Shown here: one piece after another, positions 5,578-14,234 of the stretch
How the letters are laid out: every line of letters begins with the position of its first letter
How positions within the stretch are numbered: position 1 is the stretch's first letter
Assembly (NCBI RefSeq): GCF_030146175.1
Contig: NZ_JASLCE010000122.1
Coordinates: 1 to 17,495, forward strand
Reading direction: 5' to 3'
Source of the DNA: Flavobacterium sp.
GTDB lineage: Bacteria > Bacteroidota > Bacteroidia > Flavobacteriales > Flavobacteriaceae
DNA: 17,495 nucleotides
Program-made: the position numbers and the translations under genes
Notes under the pieces: model-generated
The model's input: only the letters and a program-made list of their open reading frames with translations
What the model was told of the DNA's origin: nothing
The model's database searches: none

Positions 5578-7266
5578 ATGAAAAAATTATTCGCCCTCGT
5601 ATTAGTATTACATTTTGGAATACTATATGCCCAATTGGATGTCATTCCGTCCAATGGTTATAAGATCACCTATCAGAGAAGTTCAAATGGAAAAGTACTC
5701 GAAAACCAGGATCCGATTTTGGTTTTTGCGACAACTGATCAAACTACATTATTGTCCAGTGTCAGGATTCAATCGGGTAAAGCCGCTTATCCTTACGAGC
5801 AGACTTTTATCGATCTGAACAATCGTCGTTTTACACAACTGGCATTTTTAGGCAACGATAAAAATGCTGCGACCACCGATAGTATTGCACTATCCCAGCA
5901 AACATTTACGCTTAGCTCCGAAACCAAAACCCTATTAGGCTACAAATGCCGAAAAGCCAAAACCGTTGTTAATTCCAATACGATCGAGCTTTGGTTTACG
6001 ACCGACTTAAAAGTAAAAGGCGCGCCTACCGTATTGGGAGCCGATCTGGGATTGGTACTCGAAATGGTGCGCAACAATAATTTTGTGATTACCGCCACTA
6101 CAATTGAAAAACAAAAGAAAATCTCGCCCCGTTGGATGGCTTTCCATGGCTTTAATGGCCCGACGACCGACTTGCTGACGTATCGCGATTTGCTTTGGAA
6201 AAGTCGGTTTACCACGATATCCGTTTTTAAAGACGAAATTCTAAATTTTTCGGATCAGTCCCAATCCAATGATAGTATACTGCGTTTTGCCAATGGTACC
6301 GTTATTCTGAAAAAAGTAAGCTTTCCGGAGATTCCTGCCGGCAGTCTGATTTTTGCCGAATTACAGGAACAATCCAATGGTGATGCCTATGATCGCACCG
6401 GTTCCGTTTTTGTAATTCCGGAAGATCAGCCGCATTCCTTTTTAGACGGTTTGAAAAATGGCGTAAAATCCCTTCCGGTTTATGATAACGGAAATGGAAA
6501 ACAGTATCAGGGTATTGTTCGTACTACTAATTATAGTCCGTTATTGGAATTAATGCGTTTCTTTACTCCGTTTGGGATCAAACAATACAATCATATCGCT
6601 TTAAAAGATAAAAAATGGCACGAGATCGTCCCGTATCGTCAGGATATTTCGGAACTACAAAGTGCCTTAAACCATAAGACCGTATGGGTTGGGACTTTTA
6701 TCGGAAATTATGATAAAGGTGGTCATAAAATCAGTTTGGATATCACGATTCATGCAGGAGACAAACCCGCTACCGGCAATCGTTTTGTTTTACCCCTGTT
6801 TAATACAACCAACGTAATGGAAATGGCCGGACAGGATTATGCGACCCTATTTAATACTGACAAAGGCCTCGAGGTTACGTTCGATTTACCCAATGCTGTT
6901 CCCAATGCACAACTTCGCTATATAACCACAGGTCATGGCGGTTGGGAAAATGGTGATGAATTTGTCCCTAAAAAGAACCGGATTTTCCTGGATCAGCAGG
7001 AAGTATTTGCTTTTATACCCTGGCGACAGGATTGTGGTTCGTACCGTTTGTTTAATCCCGCTTCGGGGAATTTTAACAACGGCTTGTCTTCATCCGATTA
7101 CAGTCGTTCCAACTGGTGTCCGGGAACCGTAACCAATCCGGTTATGATTGATCTGGGCGATCTGAAAGCCGGTAAACACACGATACAGATTCGTATTCCA
7201 CAAGGCGCACCGGAAGGAAACAGTTTTAGCTCCTGGAATGTCTCCGGTGTATTGATCGGAAATTAA
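5578..7266 (+). CDS. Secreted GLPGLI-like / PNGase F-like two-part protein
   Basis: A 562-residue exported protein with a signal peptide (MKKLFALVLVLHFGILYA, cleavage near A18/Q19). Residues about 25-178 resemble the GLPGLI family (ITYQR..., LLGYKCRKAK, ELWFTTDLKV), although the name motif is degenerate (GADLGLVLEM). Residues about 210-562 resemble peptide-N-glycosidase F, the amidase that releases N-glycans from asparagine: GDAYDRTGSVFV (compare DEWDRYANVYV), RFFTPFG (compare RFITPYW), GHGGWENGDEF, and SRSNWCPG (compare DRAGWCPG). D272 and E461 match PNGase F D60 and E206; C486 and C514 could form the C-terminal disulfide. The position of E118 aligns with G372 in VWVGTF, so activity is uncertain. 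No lipobox and no obvious type IX secretion tail, so periplasmic location is possible. It is monocistronic, with its own -7 element and terminator. Confidence 0.8.
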   Translation: MKKLFALVLVLHFGILYAQLDVIPSNGYKITYQRSSNGKVLENQDPILVFATTDQTTLLSSVRIQSGKAAYPYEQTFIDLNNRRFTQLAFLGNDKNAATTDSIALSQQTFTLSSETKTLLGYKCRKAKTVVNSNTIELWFTTDLKVKGAPTVLGADLGLVLEMVRNNNFVITATTIEKQKKISPRWMAFHGFNGPTTDLLTYRDLLWKSRFTTISVFKDEILNFSDQSQSNDSILRFANGTVILKKVSFPEIPAGSLIFAELQEQSNGDAYDRTGSVFVIPEDQPHSFLDGLKNGVKSLPVYDNGNGKQYQGIVRTTNYSPLLELMRFFTPFGIKQYNHIALKDKKWHEIVPYRQDISELQSALNHKTVWVGTFIGNYDKGGHKISLDITIHAGDKPATGNRFVLPLFNTTNVMEMAGQDYATLFNTDKGLEVTFDLPNAVPNAQLRYITTGHGGWENGDEFVPKKNRIFLDQQEVFAFIPWRQDCGSYRLFNPASGNFNNGLSSSDYSRSNWCPGTVTNPVMIDLGDLKAGKHTIQIRIPQGAPEGNSFSSWNVSGVLIGN

Positions 7267-7309
7267 AAAAGTGCCGTTTGTAAATTACAAATGGCACTTT
7301 TTATTTTTA
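7265..7309. terminator. Bidirectional terminator between convergent genes
   Basis: Stem GTGCCGTTTGTAA (7271-7283) pairs with TTACAAATGGCAC (7285-7297), including one G-U pair; the innermost pairs open to make the loop. An A-run (7265-7270) lies on one side and a T-rich tract (7298-7309) on the other. It begins at the stop codon of the PNGase F-like gene and can also serve the convergent cystathionine beta-synthase gene. Confidence 0.88.
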
Positions 7310-7349
7310 AACCGACAGGCTTAAAATGCTTTTAAAATTACGCTTTTTT

Positions 7350-7382
7350 AAACCTGACAGGTTTTGGAAACCTGTCAGGTTT
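7350..7382. repeat. 33-bp palindrome, copy 2
   Basis: AAACCTGACAGGTTT (7350-7364), a 3-nt centre TGG, then the exact reverse complement AAACCTGTCAGGTTT (7368-7382). It shares the CCTGACAGGTTT core with 1834-1866. A degenerate half-arm AAACCGACAGG lies at 7309-7319. It sits between the terminator and the 3' end of the cystathionine beta-synthase gene. Confidence 0.85.
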
Positions 7383-7398
7383 GTAACGTGTATATTCT

Positions 7399-8760
7399 TT
7401 ATTTTATCGAATTGATAATATCGTGTTTGGTGATGATATGGTGTTTTCCATTTCCTAAATCGACCAAAACCGCCTGATTATCTTTATTGATCAGTTTTGA
7501 TACTTCGTCAATCGGAGTTCCCAGTTTTACAATCGGGAAAGCAGCTCCCATTACTTCACGGATTGGCTTATCCGCTACATTTTTATCGGCTACATAACTC
7601 TGGAATAAATCCGTTTCGTCTACAGAACCTACAAATCCCGTAACATCGATTACCGGAATCTGAGAAATTTTGTGTTTGCGCATTCTTTCAATCGCATGCG
7701 ATACTAATTCTTCCGTACGCACTACAACCAATGGTTTGTCGATATGCTCTTTGATCAAGTCTTCTGCTTTTGTAATTTCTTCATCAAGGAAACCTCTTTC
7801 GCGCATCCAATCGTCATTAAACATTTTTCCAACATATCGGCTACCGCTATCGTGGAATAACACTACCACCACATCTTCCGGTTTAAAGTGCTCTTTTAAC
7901 TGGATTAGTCCTTTTATCGCTGCTCCGGCAGAGTTCCCTACAAAGATTCCTTCTTCCAATGCAATTCTACGGGTATACACCGCGGCATCTTTATCGGTTA
8001 CTTTTGTAAATCCATCGATTAGTGAAAAGTCAACGTTTTTAGGAAGGATGTCTTCTCCGATTCCTTCGGTGATATAGGAGTAAATTTCGTTTTCATCGAA
8101 AATACCGGTTTCGTGGTATTTTTTAAATACCGATCCGTAGGTATCGATTCCCCAGATTTTAATATTCGGGTTTTTCTCTTTTAAATATTTTGCCACGCCG
8201 GAAATGGTTCCACCGGTTCCCACACCTACTACAAAGTGTGTGATTTTCCCTTCGGTTTGTTCCCAGATTTCCGGTCCGGTTTGTTCGTAATGTGCAATCG
8301 CATTCGACGGGTTGTCGTATTGGTTTACATACCATGCATTAGGTGTTTCTTCGGCCAAACGTTTTGATACCGAATAATACGAACGCGGATCCGTTGGTTC
8401 TACGTCTGTAGGACATACCACTACTTTGGCCCCTACCGCGCGAAGAATATCCATTTTCTCTTTGGACTGTTTATCCGAAATCACACAGATCAATTTGTAA
8501 CCTTTAACAATCGCTGCCAAAGCCAATCCCATTCCGGTATTTCCGGAAGTTCCTTCGATAATGGTTCCACCCGGTTTTAAACGTCCGTCGGCTTCCGCAT
8601 CTTCGATCATTTTAACCGCCATACGGTCTTTTACCGAATTACCCGGATTAAAGGTTTCTACTTTTGCCAATACCAAAGCGTCTACTTCTTTGGTTACTTT
8701 ATTTAGTTGAACCAAAGGCGTGTTCCCTATGGTTTCCAATATGTTTTTTGCGTATTTCAT
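7399..8760 (-). CDS. Cystathionine beta-synthase (PLP enzyme with two CBS domains)
   Basis: A 453-residue enzyme of the cysteine synthase/cystathionine beta-synthase fold. PLP lysine K44 is in NPGNSVKDR, the substrate loop is TSGNTG (71-76), the phosphate-binding loop is GVGTGGT (179-185) and S277 lies in GNSAGA. Close similarity to human CBS across the core (AKVETFNPGNSVKDR, MIEDAEADGRLKPG, TSGNTGMGLALAA) favours cystathionine beta-synthase over O-acetylserine sulfhydrylase. The N-terminal haem domain of animals is absent. Residues about 342-453 hold two CBS domains (VVVRTEELVSHAIERM and IVKLGTPIDEVSKLI), a likely adenosyl-ligand sensor. It makes cystathionine from homocysteine and serine, or related sulfur chemistry. 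The open frame reaches 8799, but that start lies inside the -7 element; M at 8760 (MKYAKNILETIGNTPLV) is the family start. Confidence 0.92.
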   Translation of the reverse strand: MKYAKNILETIGNTPLVQLNKVTKEVDALVLAKVETFNPGNSVKDRMAVKMIEDAEADGRLKPGGTIIEGTSGNTGMGLALAAIVKGYKLICVISDKQSKEKMDILRAVGAKVVVCPTDVEPTDPRSYYSVSKRLAEETPNAWYVNQYDNPSNAIAHYEQTGPEIWEQTEGKITHFVVGVGTGGTISGVAKYLKEKNPNIKIWGIDTYGSVFKKYHETGIFDENEIYSYITEGIGEDILPKNVDFSLIDGFTKVTDKDAAVYTRRIALEEGIFVGNSAGAAIKGLIQLKEHFKPEDVVVVLFHDSGSRYVGKMFNDDWMRERGFLDEEITKAEDLIKEHIDKPLVVVRTEELVSHAIERMRKHKISQIPVIDVTGFVGSVDETDLFQSYVADKNVADKPIREVMGAAFPIVKLGTPIDEVSKLINKDNQAVLVDLGNGKHHIITKHDIINSIK

Positions 8761-8796
8761 TAGTATATAATTTCTAAAAAAGTATGTTTTGTCCGC

Positions 8797-8804
8797 CAAA
8801 GATA
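8797..8804 (-). promoter_or_regulatory. -7 element upstream of cystathionine beta-synthase
   Basis: The minus strand reads TATCTTTG, an exact TAnnTTTG match, 36 nt before the ATG at 8760. No TTG was found at -33. It lies in the 83-nt gap after the porin-like gene, where I see no terminator, so read-through from upstream is also possible. Confidence 0.5.
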
Positions 8805-8843
8805 TTGCAATTTGACGTATTATAAAATGTTGCTAACGCGCCC

Positions 8844-10754
8844 TTAACTAAAGAAATTCCATACCAGTCCGAAACGCACCATAAAATCGTGATACGGGTT
8901 GTTCGGATCGGAATAATATTTATAGCCCGAAAAACTGGAATTAAAATGTTCTGCTTTTAAATAAATTCGCGTGCGTTTGATTTTGGCATTGATAAAGAAA
9001 TCAAGCATTGGGAAATTTCCGATTTCTTTTTCCTGTTGGATATAGAATTCACCCAATAACGGATTGTAGGTATTCGCGTAATATTTTGTAAAGTAATTTA
9101 ACGTCACCCCCATTTGCAGGTATAAGGCTTTTGAAAAATAGTGATCATTAAAGTATAAGGAGTTACGCGTCACAAATTCCGGTACGTTTAGTATTTTGTC
9201 TGTCTGATCAACTTTTTGGTACAGGAAGGTATTGTCCAAACCAAATTTACCCACTTTAAATTCACGTCCTACTTTAACCGAAAAGTAATTGATGGTATTT
9301 CCGTATTGTTGCGGAGAAACGAGAACCTGAGTCGCATCGGTACTCGTATCGGCAAAATACAAATGATCATCTAATATGCTATATTTTACCGAAGCATCCA
9401 ACCATTGTGTTTTGGCATCGAATTCAACGTTTTTAATTTTTTCGTTTTTAAAGTTGTTCGTCCAATTATAGAAGATATAACCACTCTGATATAAATTGTA
9501 GTTCAGATCCGGAAGTTTATTCATGTTTTGGAAACGCAATGTAAAAACGTTACGCGTGTCCCAGTTATAGCGTACCGTTCCTTCAATTTTTGCCAGTGAC
9601 TGGTCGGTTATTGAATTGGACACTAACAGCGTTCCTTTCCATTTGTCTTTATAGTAGGTATATTGTGCGCCATACGAATTGATCTTGTCATTTAAGCGGT
9701 TTGGTACTCTAATCGAGGCATCATCATTCATAACTGTACTGTTATAAAAATAATTGTAACGATAGTCTTCCAGATAAAACTCCAGATCACCAACATTTTG
9801 GTTGGAATAGGCTACACCTACTTTATTATAGAGGCTGTTAAATCTTGTTTTATTACTGATGGCACTGGTATAGGAATCACCGAAACGTTCGTTGGCGGTT
9901 GGTTGCGAATAATCGAAGAATTTATATTCGTAATTAAAACGATGCAGGAAGACCAAACTGTTCGGATTATTTTTATTGAGTCGGAAACTATGATCAAAAA
10001 ACACCCGTTTTCCTTCGAGTGACGATTTGGTGTCGTCGCTAAAATAGACATCCAGACGCGCACGGTCGTCATAAGGCGGAATACTGTTTTCGAATTCTTC
10101 CAGGTTTTTCACACCTCCGTTTTCATGATTCAGGATATCCTGAATGGCTACGTGGAATTTTAAATTATACCGGTTATCCGTGGTGTGATAACTGGTTATA
10201 AATCGGAAATTACCGGTACTCGAAAGCTGGTTTACATATTTACCCAACGAACGCAGTCCTTTATAGCCGATGGAAAAATTCAGATTTTTAGAGGTATTCA
10301 ATGAGATAAAGGCGTCCAGGTTTTGTCCCTGTTCCATCACCGATTTATAGTAAAGCTCGGTCATTGGCGTTGGCATCGAATAGTATTTAATATCCTCGGC
10401 CCGCATAAAATTAAATGTCTTTGCTTTAAATCCGAATTCCGGATAAGCGTTATAGGCAGTCAAACCGTAGTCGAGTGTATTATAGGTTTGCCCTTCGTTT
10501 GGAAAAGGCATCAATCCGAAAATATCCTTGCGCAAGTAGTTTAGTTCATAATCCTTTTTGATGGTTAATGAAGTATCCACAAAGGTAGTATCGCGATCCA
10601 ACGTAATAATTTTATATTGATCGATTGGCGCAAAATGGGTTTTATTGTCCGAACCCCGAAGTGATTTTTTAGGCTTTATTGAATCCTTTACCGGCTCCTG
10701 CCCCAACATCGCAAAAGAACATAACAGTACTACCGCTATAAAAAGATGCTTCAT
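8844..10754 (-). CDS. Putative porin, large outer-membrane beta-barrel (Porin_10 type)
   Basis: A 636-residue protein with a signal peptide (MKHLFIAVVLLCSFAMLG, cleavage near G18/Q19). A short linker contains DSIKPKKSLRGSDNKTHFAPIDQY and the motif ITLDRDTTFVDTSLTIKKDY (52-71). The remainder is aromatic, alternating beta-strand sequence ending GLVWNFFS, typical of an outer-membrane barrel. Length and the DTTFVDTSLTIKKDYELNYLRKDIFGLMPF stretch fit the flavobacterial 'putative porin' family. There is no TonB plug or SusC feature, so passive or unknown transport is the likely role. It has its own -7 element at 10773-10780 and lies upstream of cystathionine beta-synthase on the same strand; the 83-nt gap argues against tight coupling. 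Substrate is unknown. Confidence 0.83.
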   Translation of the reverse strand: MKHLFIAVVLLCSFAMLGQEPVKDSIKPKKSLRGSDNKTHFAPIDQYKIITLDRDTTFVDTSLTIKKDYELNYLRKDIFGLMPFPNEGQTYNTLDYGLTAYNAYPEFGFKAKTFNFMRAEDIKYYSMPTPMTELYYKSVMEQGQNLDAFISLNTSKNLNFSIGYKGLRSLGKYVNQLSSTGNFRFITSYHTTDNRYNLKFHVAIQDILNHENGGVKNLEEFENSIPPYDDRARLDVYFSDDTKSSLEGKRVFFDHSFRLNKNNPNSLVFLHRFNYEYKFFDYSQPTANERFGDSYTSAISNKTRFNSLYNKVGVAYSNQNVGDLEFYLEDYRYNYFYNSTVMNDDASIRVPNRLNDKINSYGAQYTYYKDKWKGTLLVSNSITDQSLAKIEGTVRYNWDTRNVFTLRFQNMNKLPDLNYNLYQSGYIFYNWTNNFKNEKIKNVEFDAKTQWLDASVKYSILDDHLYFADTSTDATQVLVSPQQYGNTINYFSVKVGREFKVGKFGLDNTFLYQKVDQTDKILNVPEFVTRNSLYFNDHYFSKALYLQMGVTLNYFTKYYANTYNPLLGEFYIQQEKEIGNFPMLDFFINAKIKRTRIYLKAEHFNSSFSGYKYYSDPNNPYHDFMVRFGLVWNFFS

Positions 10755-10772
10755 AATTCTATATTAGAATCG

Positions 10773-10780
10773 CAAAGGTA
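10773..10780 (-). promoter_or_regulatory. -7 element upstream of the putative porin
   Basis: The minus strand reads TACCTTTG, an exact TAnnTTTG match, 18 nt before the ATG at 10754. No TTG is present at the expected -33 distance. Confidence 0.5.
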
Positions 10781-10840
10781 TTAGAAATTTACAAATAATG
10801 CAGCTATTCTGTAAAATGAGCTATAATTTATCGTTTTATC

Positions 10841-10869
10841 AAAAAAAAGCGCCCCGATTGGGGCGCTTT
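10841..10869 (-). terminator. Terminator of the susCD operon
   Basis: A 10-bp stem AAAGCGCCCC (10846-10855) with GGGGCGCTTT (10860-10869), loop GATT. On the minus strand it is followed by a run of eight T (10848-10841). It begins about 20 nt after the stop of the last lipoprotein gene. Confidence 0.92.
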
Positions 10870-10890
10870 AAAAATATATTTATTTAAAAA

Positions 10891-11919
10891 TTATTTTTTG
10901 TTTTTTTTCAAACCAGCTTTTGCTTTGAAAGCAGCAGCCATTTTGTTAACGTTTGATGCAGATCTACCTTGAGCAATAATGCTATTGTCATTTGGATTTA
11001 AGATCGTGAACACACCATTTTCTACTTTCACAGCAGCGATCAAAGTGACATCACCGTTTCCAGCACCAGCACTATTCTCACCTTGTGAGTTAGAAGTTAA
11101 GAATCCTGTAGTTTGTGTGTAAGAACCAGCTTGTAAAGTAGCAGAACCACCTCTTACATAGTCAACAGTGATTGGAATGTTGAATTCTGGTAAACCAGCA
11201 GCAGGAACTCCTGCATCACCATAAAGGTATCCAACGATTAAGTAAGTACCATTTGGATAATCAGCCAAAGGCATTACTAAATGCTCTGGACAGTCACCAG
11301 TTTGTGCTCCGTCTCCAATAGGGTTGAAACCAGTATCAAAAACCAAGATGTCTACGTCATAATCGATATCACAAAGTGAATAAGTCTGACCTCCAGCTTC
11401 GAATGTTTTATCCCAAGCAAGTGTCAAATCTAATTCATCTTTCACAACGTTTTTGATCGTAATGTTAACAGTCTGATCAATTGTTCCGTTCATGTTGTGA
11501 GCCCCTGTAAGTTTTAAAGCAAGTAATTCATCTTGCTCATACTCATTATCAAGGACAGTTGGAATAGTAATTGTATACGTAGATGTGTTAGCCGGGAAAG
11601 TTACTAAAAAACCATCCGTTCCTAATCCATCTTCAGCTCCTACTTCTAAACCAGGCAATGTAAAATCATCACCTAAAGTAGCCGTGCTGTTTCCTAAAAC
11701 CTCCAGTTTAACTTCCATTGGAACGTTAGAAACTTTACTCGTTTTAAGTACAAGCGTAACCGCATCACCTTCATTTACCGTATAGGCAGAAAATTCAGGG
11801 GAAATTGCTGGTTTTTCGTTGTAAACAAAGTCCGGATCATTATCATTACAGGAAACAAACGCTAATCCTGAAAATAACAATGCTAAAGCTGAACTTAAAT
11901 ATCTTTTATTTTTTTTCAT
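10891..11919 (-). CDS. Surface lipoprotein with Calx-beta-like module, susCD operon
   Basis: A 342-residue lipoprotein: the signal peptide ends in lipobox FVSC with C24, followed by acidic residues NDNDPD, as in Bacteroidota lipoproteins moved to the cell surface. Residues about 36-158 form a Calx-beta-like beta-sandwich (SAYTVNEGDAVTLVLKTS, STATLGDDF, ITIPTVLDNEYEQDELLALKLTG). Residues about 163-265 form a second beta-rich part with C183, C210 and an acidic stretch DIDYDVDILVFD, reminiscent of pre-peptidase C-terminal domains and possibly calcium binding. The basic tail is KAKAGLKKNKK. It is the last gene of the operon, 16 nt after the other lipoprotein and directly before the terminator. 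The likely role is an accessory ligand-binding or complex protein for the SusCD transporter. The precise family is not recognised. Confidence 0.78.
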   Translation of the reverse strand: MKKNKRYLSSALALLFSGLAFVSCNDNDPDFVYNEKPAISPEFSAYTVNEGDAVTLVLKTSKVSNVPMEVKLEVLGNSTATLGDDFTLPGLEVGAEDGLGTDGFLVTFPANTSTYTITIPTVLDNEYEQDELLALKLTGAHNMNGTIDQTVNITIKNVVKDELDLTLAWDKTFEAGGQTYSLCDIDYDVDILVFDTGFNPIGDGAQTGDCPEHLVMPLADYPNGTYLIVGYLYGDAGVPAAGLPEFNIPITVDYVRGGSATLQAGSYTQTTGFLTSNSQGENSAGAGNGDVTLIAAVKVENGVFTILNPNDNSIIAQGRSASNVNKMAAAFKAKAGLKKNKK

Positions 11920-11935
11920 ATTTCTCTATTATTAT

Positions 11936-12715
11936 TTAGTTCACTTTTCTGAATAGGTATTGTCTATTTGCATAAATACCTGTGATTGTAACACTAGTCC
12001 ATCTTAGATCACCATTTGCTTCTACTGTACCTGTTCCAGAGATTGGATATGTATCGTTTCCGTACCAGTCAGTGATCGTTAAAGTATCACAAAGGTCAGA
12101 GAAATACATATCGTACTGTGTATAACCCGGTGTAAGGTTAGATTTGTAAGAACCTACTCCGATCTCAGTAACAACAAGCGGGAAAGTCCCTGAAGTATAC
12201 GATGCGGTATAGTTCCCTGCTAAGTTAGAGAAACAAGAACCTACTAAAGTGATTGTTAATTTGCTGTAGTTTGATCCTACAACAGTTGCGCTAGAAGAAG
12301 AAGCTCCTGTAAGTTTAATTACAACAGTTTTATCATCATTTACAACAACATTGTTACTGTGAACAGTAATAGGAATTACAACCGATTTGCTTCCAGCAGG
12401 AATAATTGCAGTATGATTAGCAGAAGCAAAATCAAACTCATGTCCTAATGTAGCAGTACTACTAGTTGCATCAAAATCGTAAGTAACAGCGATATCGCTA
12501 TCAGCTGGTAAACTTTGGTTACCACCGATTAGTTCGATAACCATATTAACAGTTTTATCTGTTCCGTCTGTTACGATTCCATTACTTTGAGAAGTTCTGG
12601 CAAATCCAACGATAGCTCTTGAATCACCAAAGTATGGTGCCTCATCGCCTAAGTCACACGATACCGACACAGCGGCAGTTGCAACAAACAATAATAATAA
12701 TTTAATTTTTTTCAT
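11936..12715 (-). CDS. Lipoprotein with Calx-beta-like module, susCD operon
   Basis: A 259-residue lipoprotein with lipobox SVSC, C20, followed by DLGDEAPYFGD. Residues about 34-160 form a Calx-beta-like or DUF1735-like beta-sandwich (VGFARTSQSNGIV, STATLGHEF, AIIPAGSKSVVIPITVHS, DDKTVVIKLTG). The module shares STATLG-x-x-F and the following strand pattern with the next gene. Residues about 161-259 (CFSNLAGNYTASYTSG to YANRQYLFRKVN) look like the C-terminal beta domain of SusE/F-like or DUF1735 lipoproteins. It starts 29 nt after susD and ends 16 nt before the next lipoprotein gene. The probable role is surface binding of the SusCD substrate. Arginine codons are mostly AGA, as elsewhere in the operon. 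Confidence 0.78.
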   Translation of the reverse strand: MKKIKLLLLFVATAAVSVSCDLGDEAPYFGDSRAIVGFARTSQSNGIVTDGTDKTVNMVIELIGGNQSLPADSDIAVTYDFDATSSTATLGHEFDFASANHTAIIPAGSKSVVIPITVHSNNVVVNDDKTVVIKLTGASSSSATVVGSNYSKLTITLVGSCFSNLAGNYTASYTSGTFPLVVTEIGVGSYKSNLTPGYTQYDMYFSDLCDTLTITDWYGNDTYPISGTGTVEANGDLRWTSVTITGIYANRQYLFRKVN

Positions 12716-12744
12716 ATTTAATAGTATTTTGAGGTTATCACCAA

Positions 12745-14223
12745 TTATGGTAATGCCCAGAAGATTTTATTATTAAATGCATCATTTTGAGACTGACTTG
12801 GTACGTTGTTACCATTTGCAGTGTACTCAGAGTTCGGGTACATCAAACGATAAGGTTTGTGAGTTCTAGTAGCTGTTAAAGCTAAATCAGTCTGAGGGAA
12901 ACCAGTTCTTGTGTACTCGATCCAAGACTCAATACCATTGATACCCATTAAAGCGATCCATTTCTGAGTCATGATTGCTTCACGTTTATCAGCAGTTGCA
13001 TCCCATCCGATTTTATTAACACTATTAGCAGCAGCGATATAAGCAGCACCACCAGTAGCTCCTAACAAATCAAATGACTTTTGGATACCTGTTTCAAATA
13101 AAGCTTTTGCAGATCCAGGTAAATACCCATAATTCACCGCTTCAGCCTGTAAGAAATAACTCTCAGCAGCTGTAAAGATATAACCATTCTGTGCAGAATT
13201 TCTGATCAAACCAGGACCAAGATTTGCTAAGTTGTCCGGAGCTTCGATACCCGTTTGTCCCTGGATAACTCCAGCCCAAGATCCACCATTTTGTTTGAAT
13301 AATCTAGATAAACGTCCATCTTGAACACCATATTTACTACCGTTAAGCGATTTGATCGCGTTATCCGTAGCTACAGTAGAAGTATAAGAAGCTCTTTCTG
13401 TAGTTTCGTTGATTTGGTATCCGTATGTGTTATAGAACGGGTTTTGTCTGTCGTTATTAGCATTTGAATAACCAGGGTTAACTGTAGCATCAGTTGTGAT
13501 GAAATCAGCACCAGCTAATTCAGCGAACTCAGCAGTTAAGTAAGCCTGGCTAGCAGCAACACCAGATTCTCTGATCAACAATCTTAATTTGATTGTGTTT
13601 GCTAATTTTTTCCAGTTAGTCATGTTTCCTTTAAATACAGGATCTTCCAGTCCAACTGTATTTGTTCCAGCAGGAGCATTATCAATCATTTCGATTGCAT
13701 CCTCTAACTGTACAACTAAGTCTCTATAAACAGTTTGTGCATTATCATAAACCGGTGTAGTGTTTAATGGATTGTGCGCCTGAGAATAAGGAATATCACC
13801 ATACAAATCTACTAAATACTGGAAGTAGAACGTTTTCATGATTTTTGCGATAGCCTTGTGGTTATCGTAATTATCAGCAGGGAAATTCTGGATGTTTGTT
13901 AAACCTAAAGTCGTTAAGAACATATTCTCCCAAATTCTTGAATAGAATGAGTTATCGATATTTAAGTCAAACTCTACAGTATAAATACCCGTTACCGAGT
14001 TAACATTTCCACCCCAGCTGTTCATAAATAAGTTTCCTAATGCATTTGGCATTGTAGAAAATGTGCGGTAAGGCTGAGTGATCGCTCCACTTAAAGCTAA
14101 GTTCGGCGTTACAGTTTCATAAGTAGGGTTGTTAGGCGACTCATTGATATCTAAGTAATCGTCACAAGAGGACAACCCTAATGCTGCTACTAATGAAAAT
14201 AAATGTATTTTGTACTTTTTCAT
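12745..14223 (-). CDS. SusD/RagB family outer-membrane lipoprotein
   Basis: A 492-residue substrate-binding lipoprotein. The lipobox is GLSSC with C20, followed by the characteristic DDYLDINESPNNPT. The body is helical with TPR-like repeats (NHKAIAKIMKTFYFQYLVDLYGDIPYSQA, NWKKLANTIKLRLLIRE, IFTAAESYFLQAEA) and a C-terminal stretch with WIALMGINGIESWIEYTRTGFP, which places it in the SusD-like_2 subgroup. It caps the SusC barrel and captures ligand at the surface. It starts 11 nt after the susC stop, the usual tight pairing. The ligand could be a glycan, or oligopeptides as in RagAB; the sequence does not decide. Confidence 0.94.
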   Translation of the reverse strand: MKKYKIHLFSLVAALGLSSCDDYLDINESPNNPTYETVTPNLALSGAITQPYRTFSTMPNALGNLFMNSWGGNVNSVTGIYTVEFDLNIDNSFYSRIWENMFLTTLGLTNIQNFPADNYDNHKAIAKIMKTFYFQYLVDLYGDIPYSQAHNPLNTTPVYDNAQTVYRDLVVQLEDAIEMIDNAPAGTNTVGLEDPVFKGNMTNWKKLANTIKLRLLIRESGVAASQAYLTAEFAELAGADFITTDATVNPGYSNANNDRQNPFYNTYGYQINETTERASYTSTVATDNAIKSLNGSKYGVQDGRLSRLFKQNGGSWAGVIQGQTGIEAPDNLANLGPGLIRNSAQNGYIFTAAESYFLQAEAVNYGYLPGSAKALFETGIQKSFDLLGATGGAAYIAAANSVNKIGWDATADKREAIMTQKWIALMGINGIESWIEYTRTGFPQTDLALTATRTHKPYRLMYPNSEYTANGNNVPSQSQNDAFNNKIFWALP

Positions 14224-14234
14224 ACTTCTTTTAA

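Noticed and set aside
8761..8799. Upstream start for cystathionine beta-synthase
   Set aside because: That ATG lies within the -7 element at 8797-8804, so it would not be transcribed from that promoter; the family start is at 8760.
8761..8843. Riboswitch upstream of cystathionine beta-synthase
   Set aside because: The 83-nt gap is AT-rich and shows no conserved aptamer fold or paired stems I could recognise.
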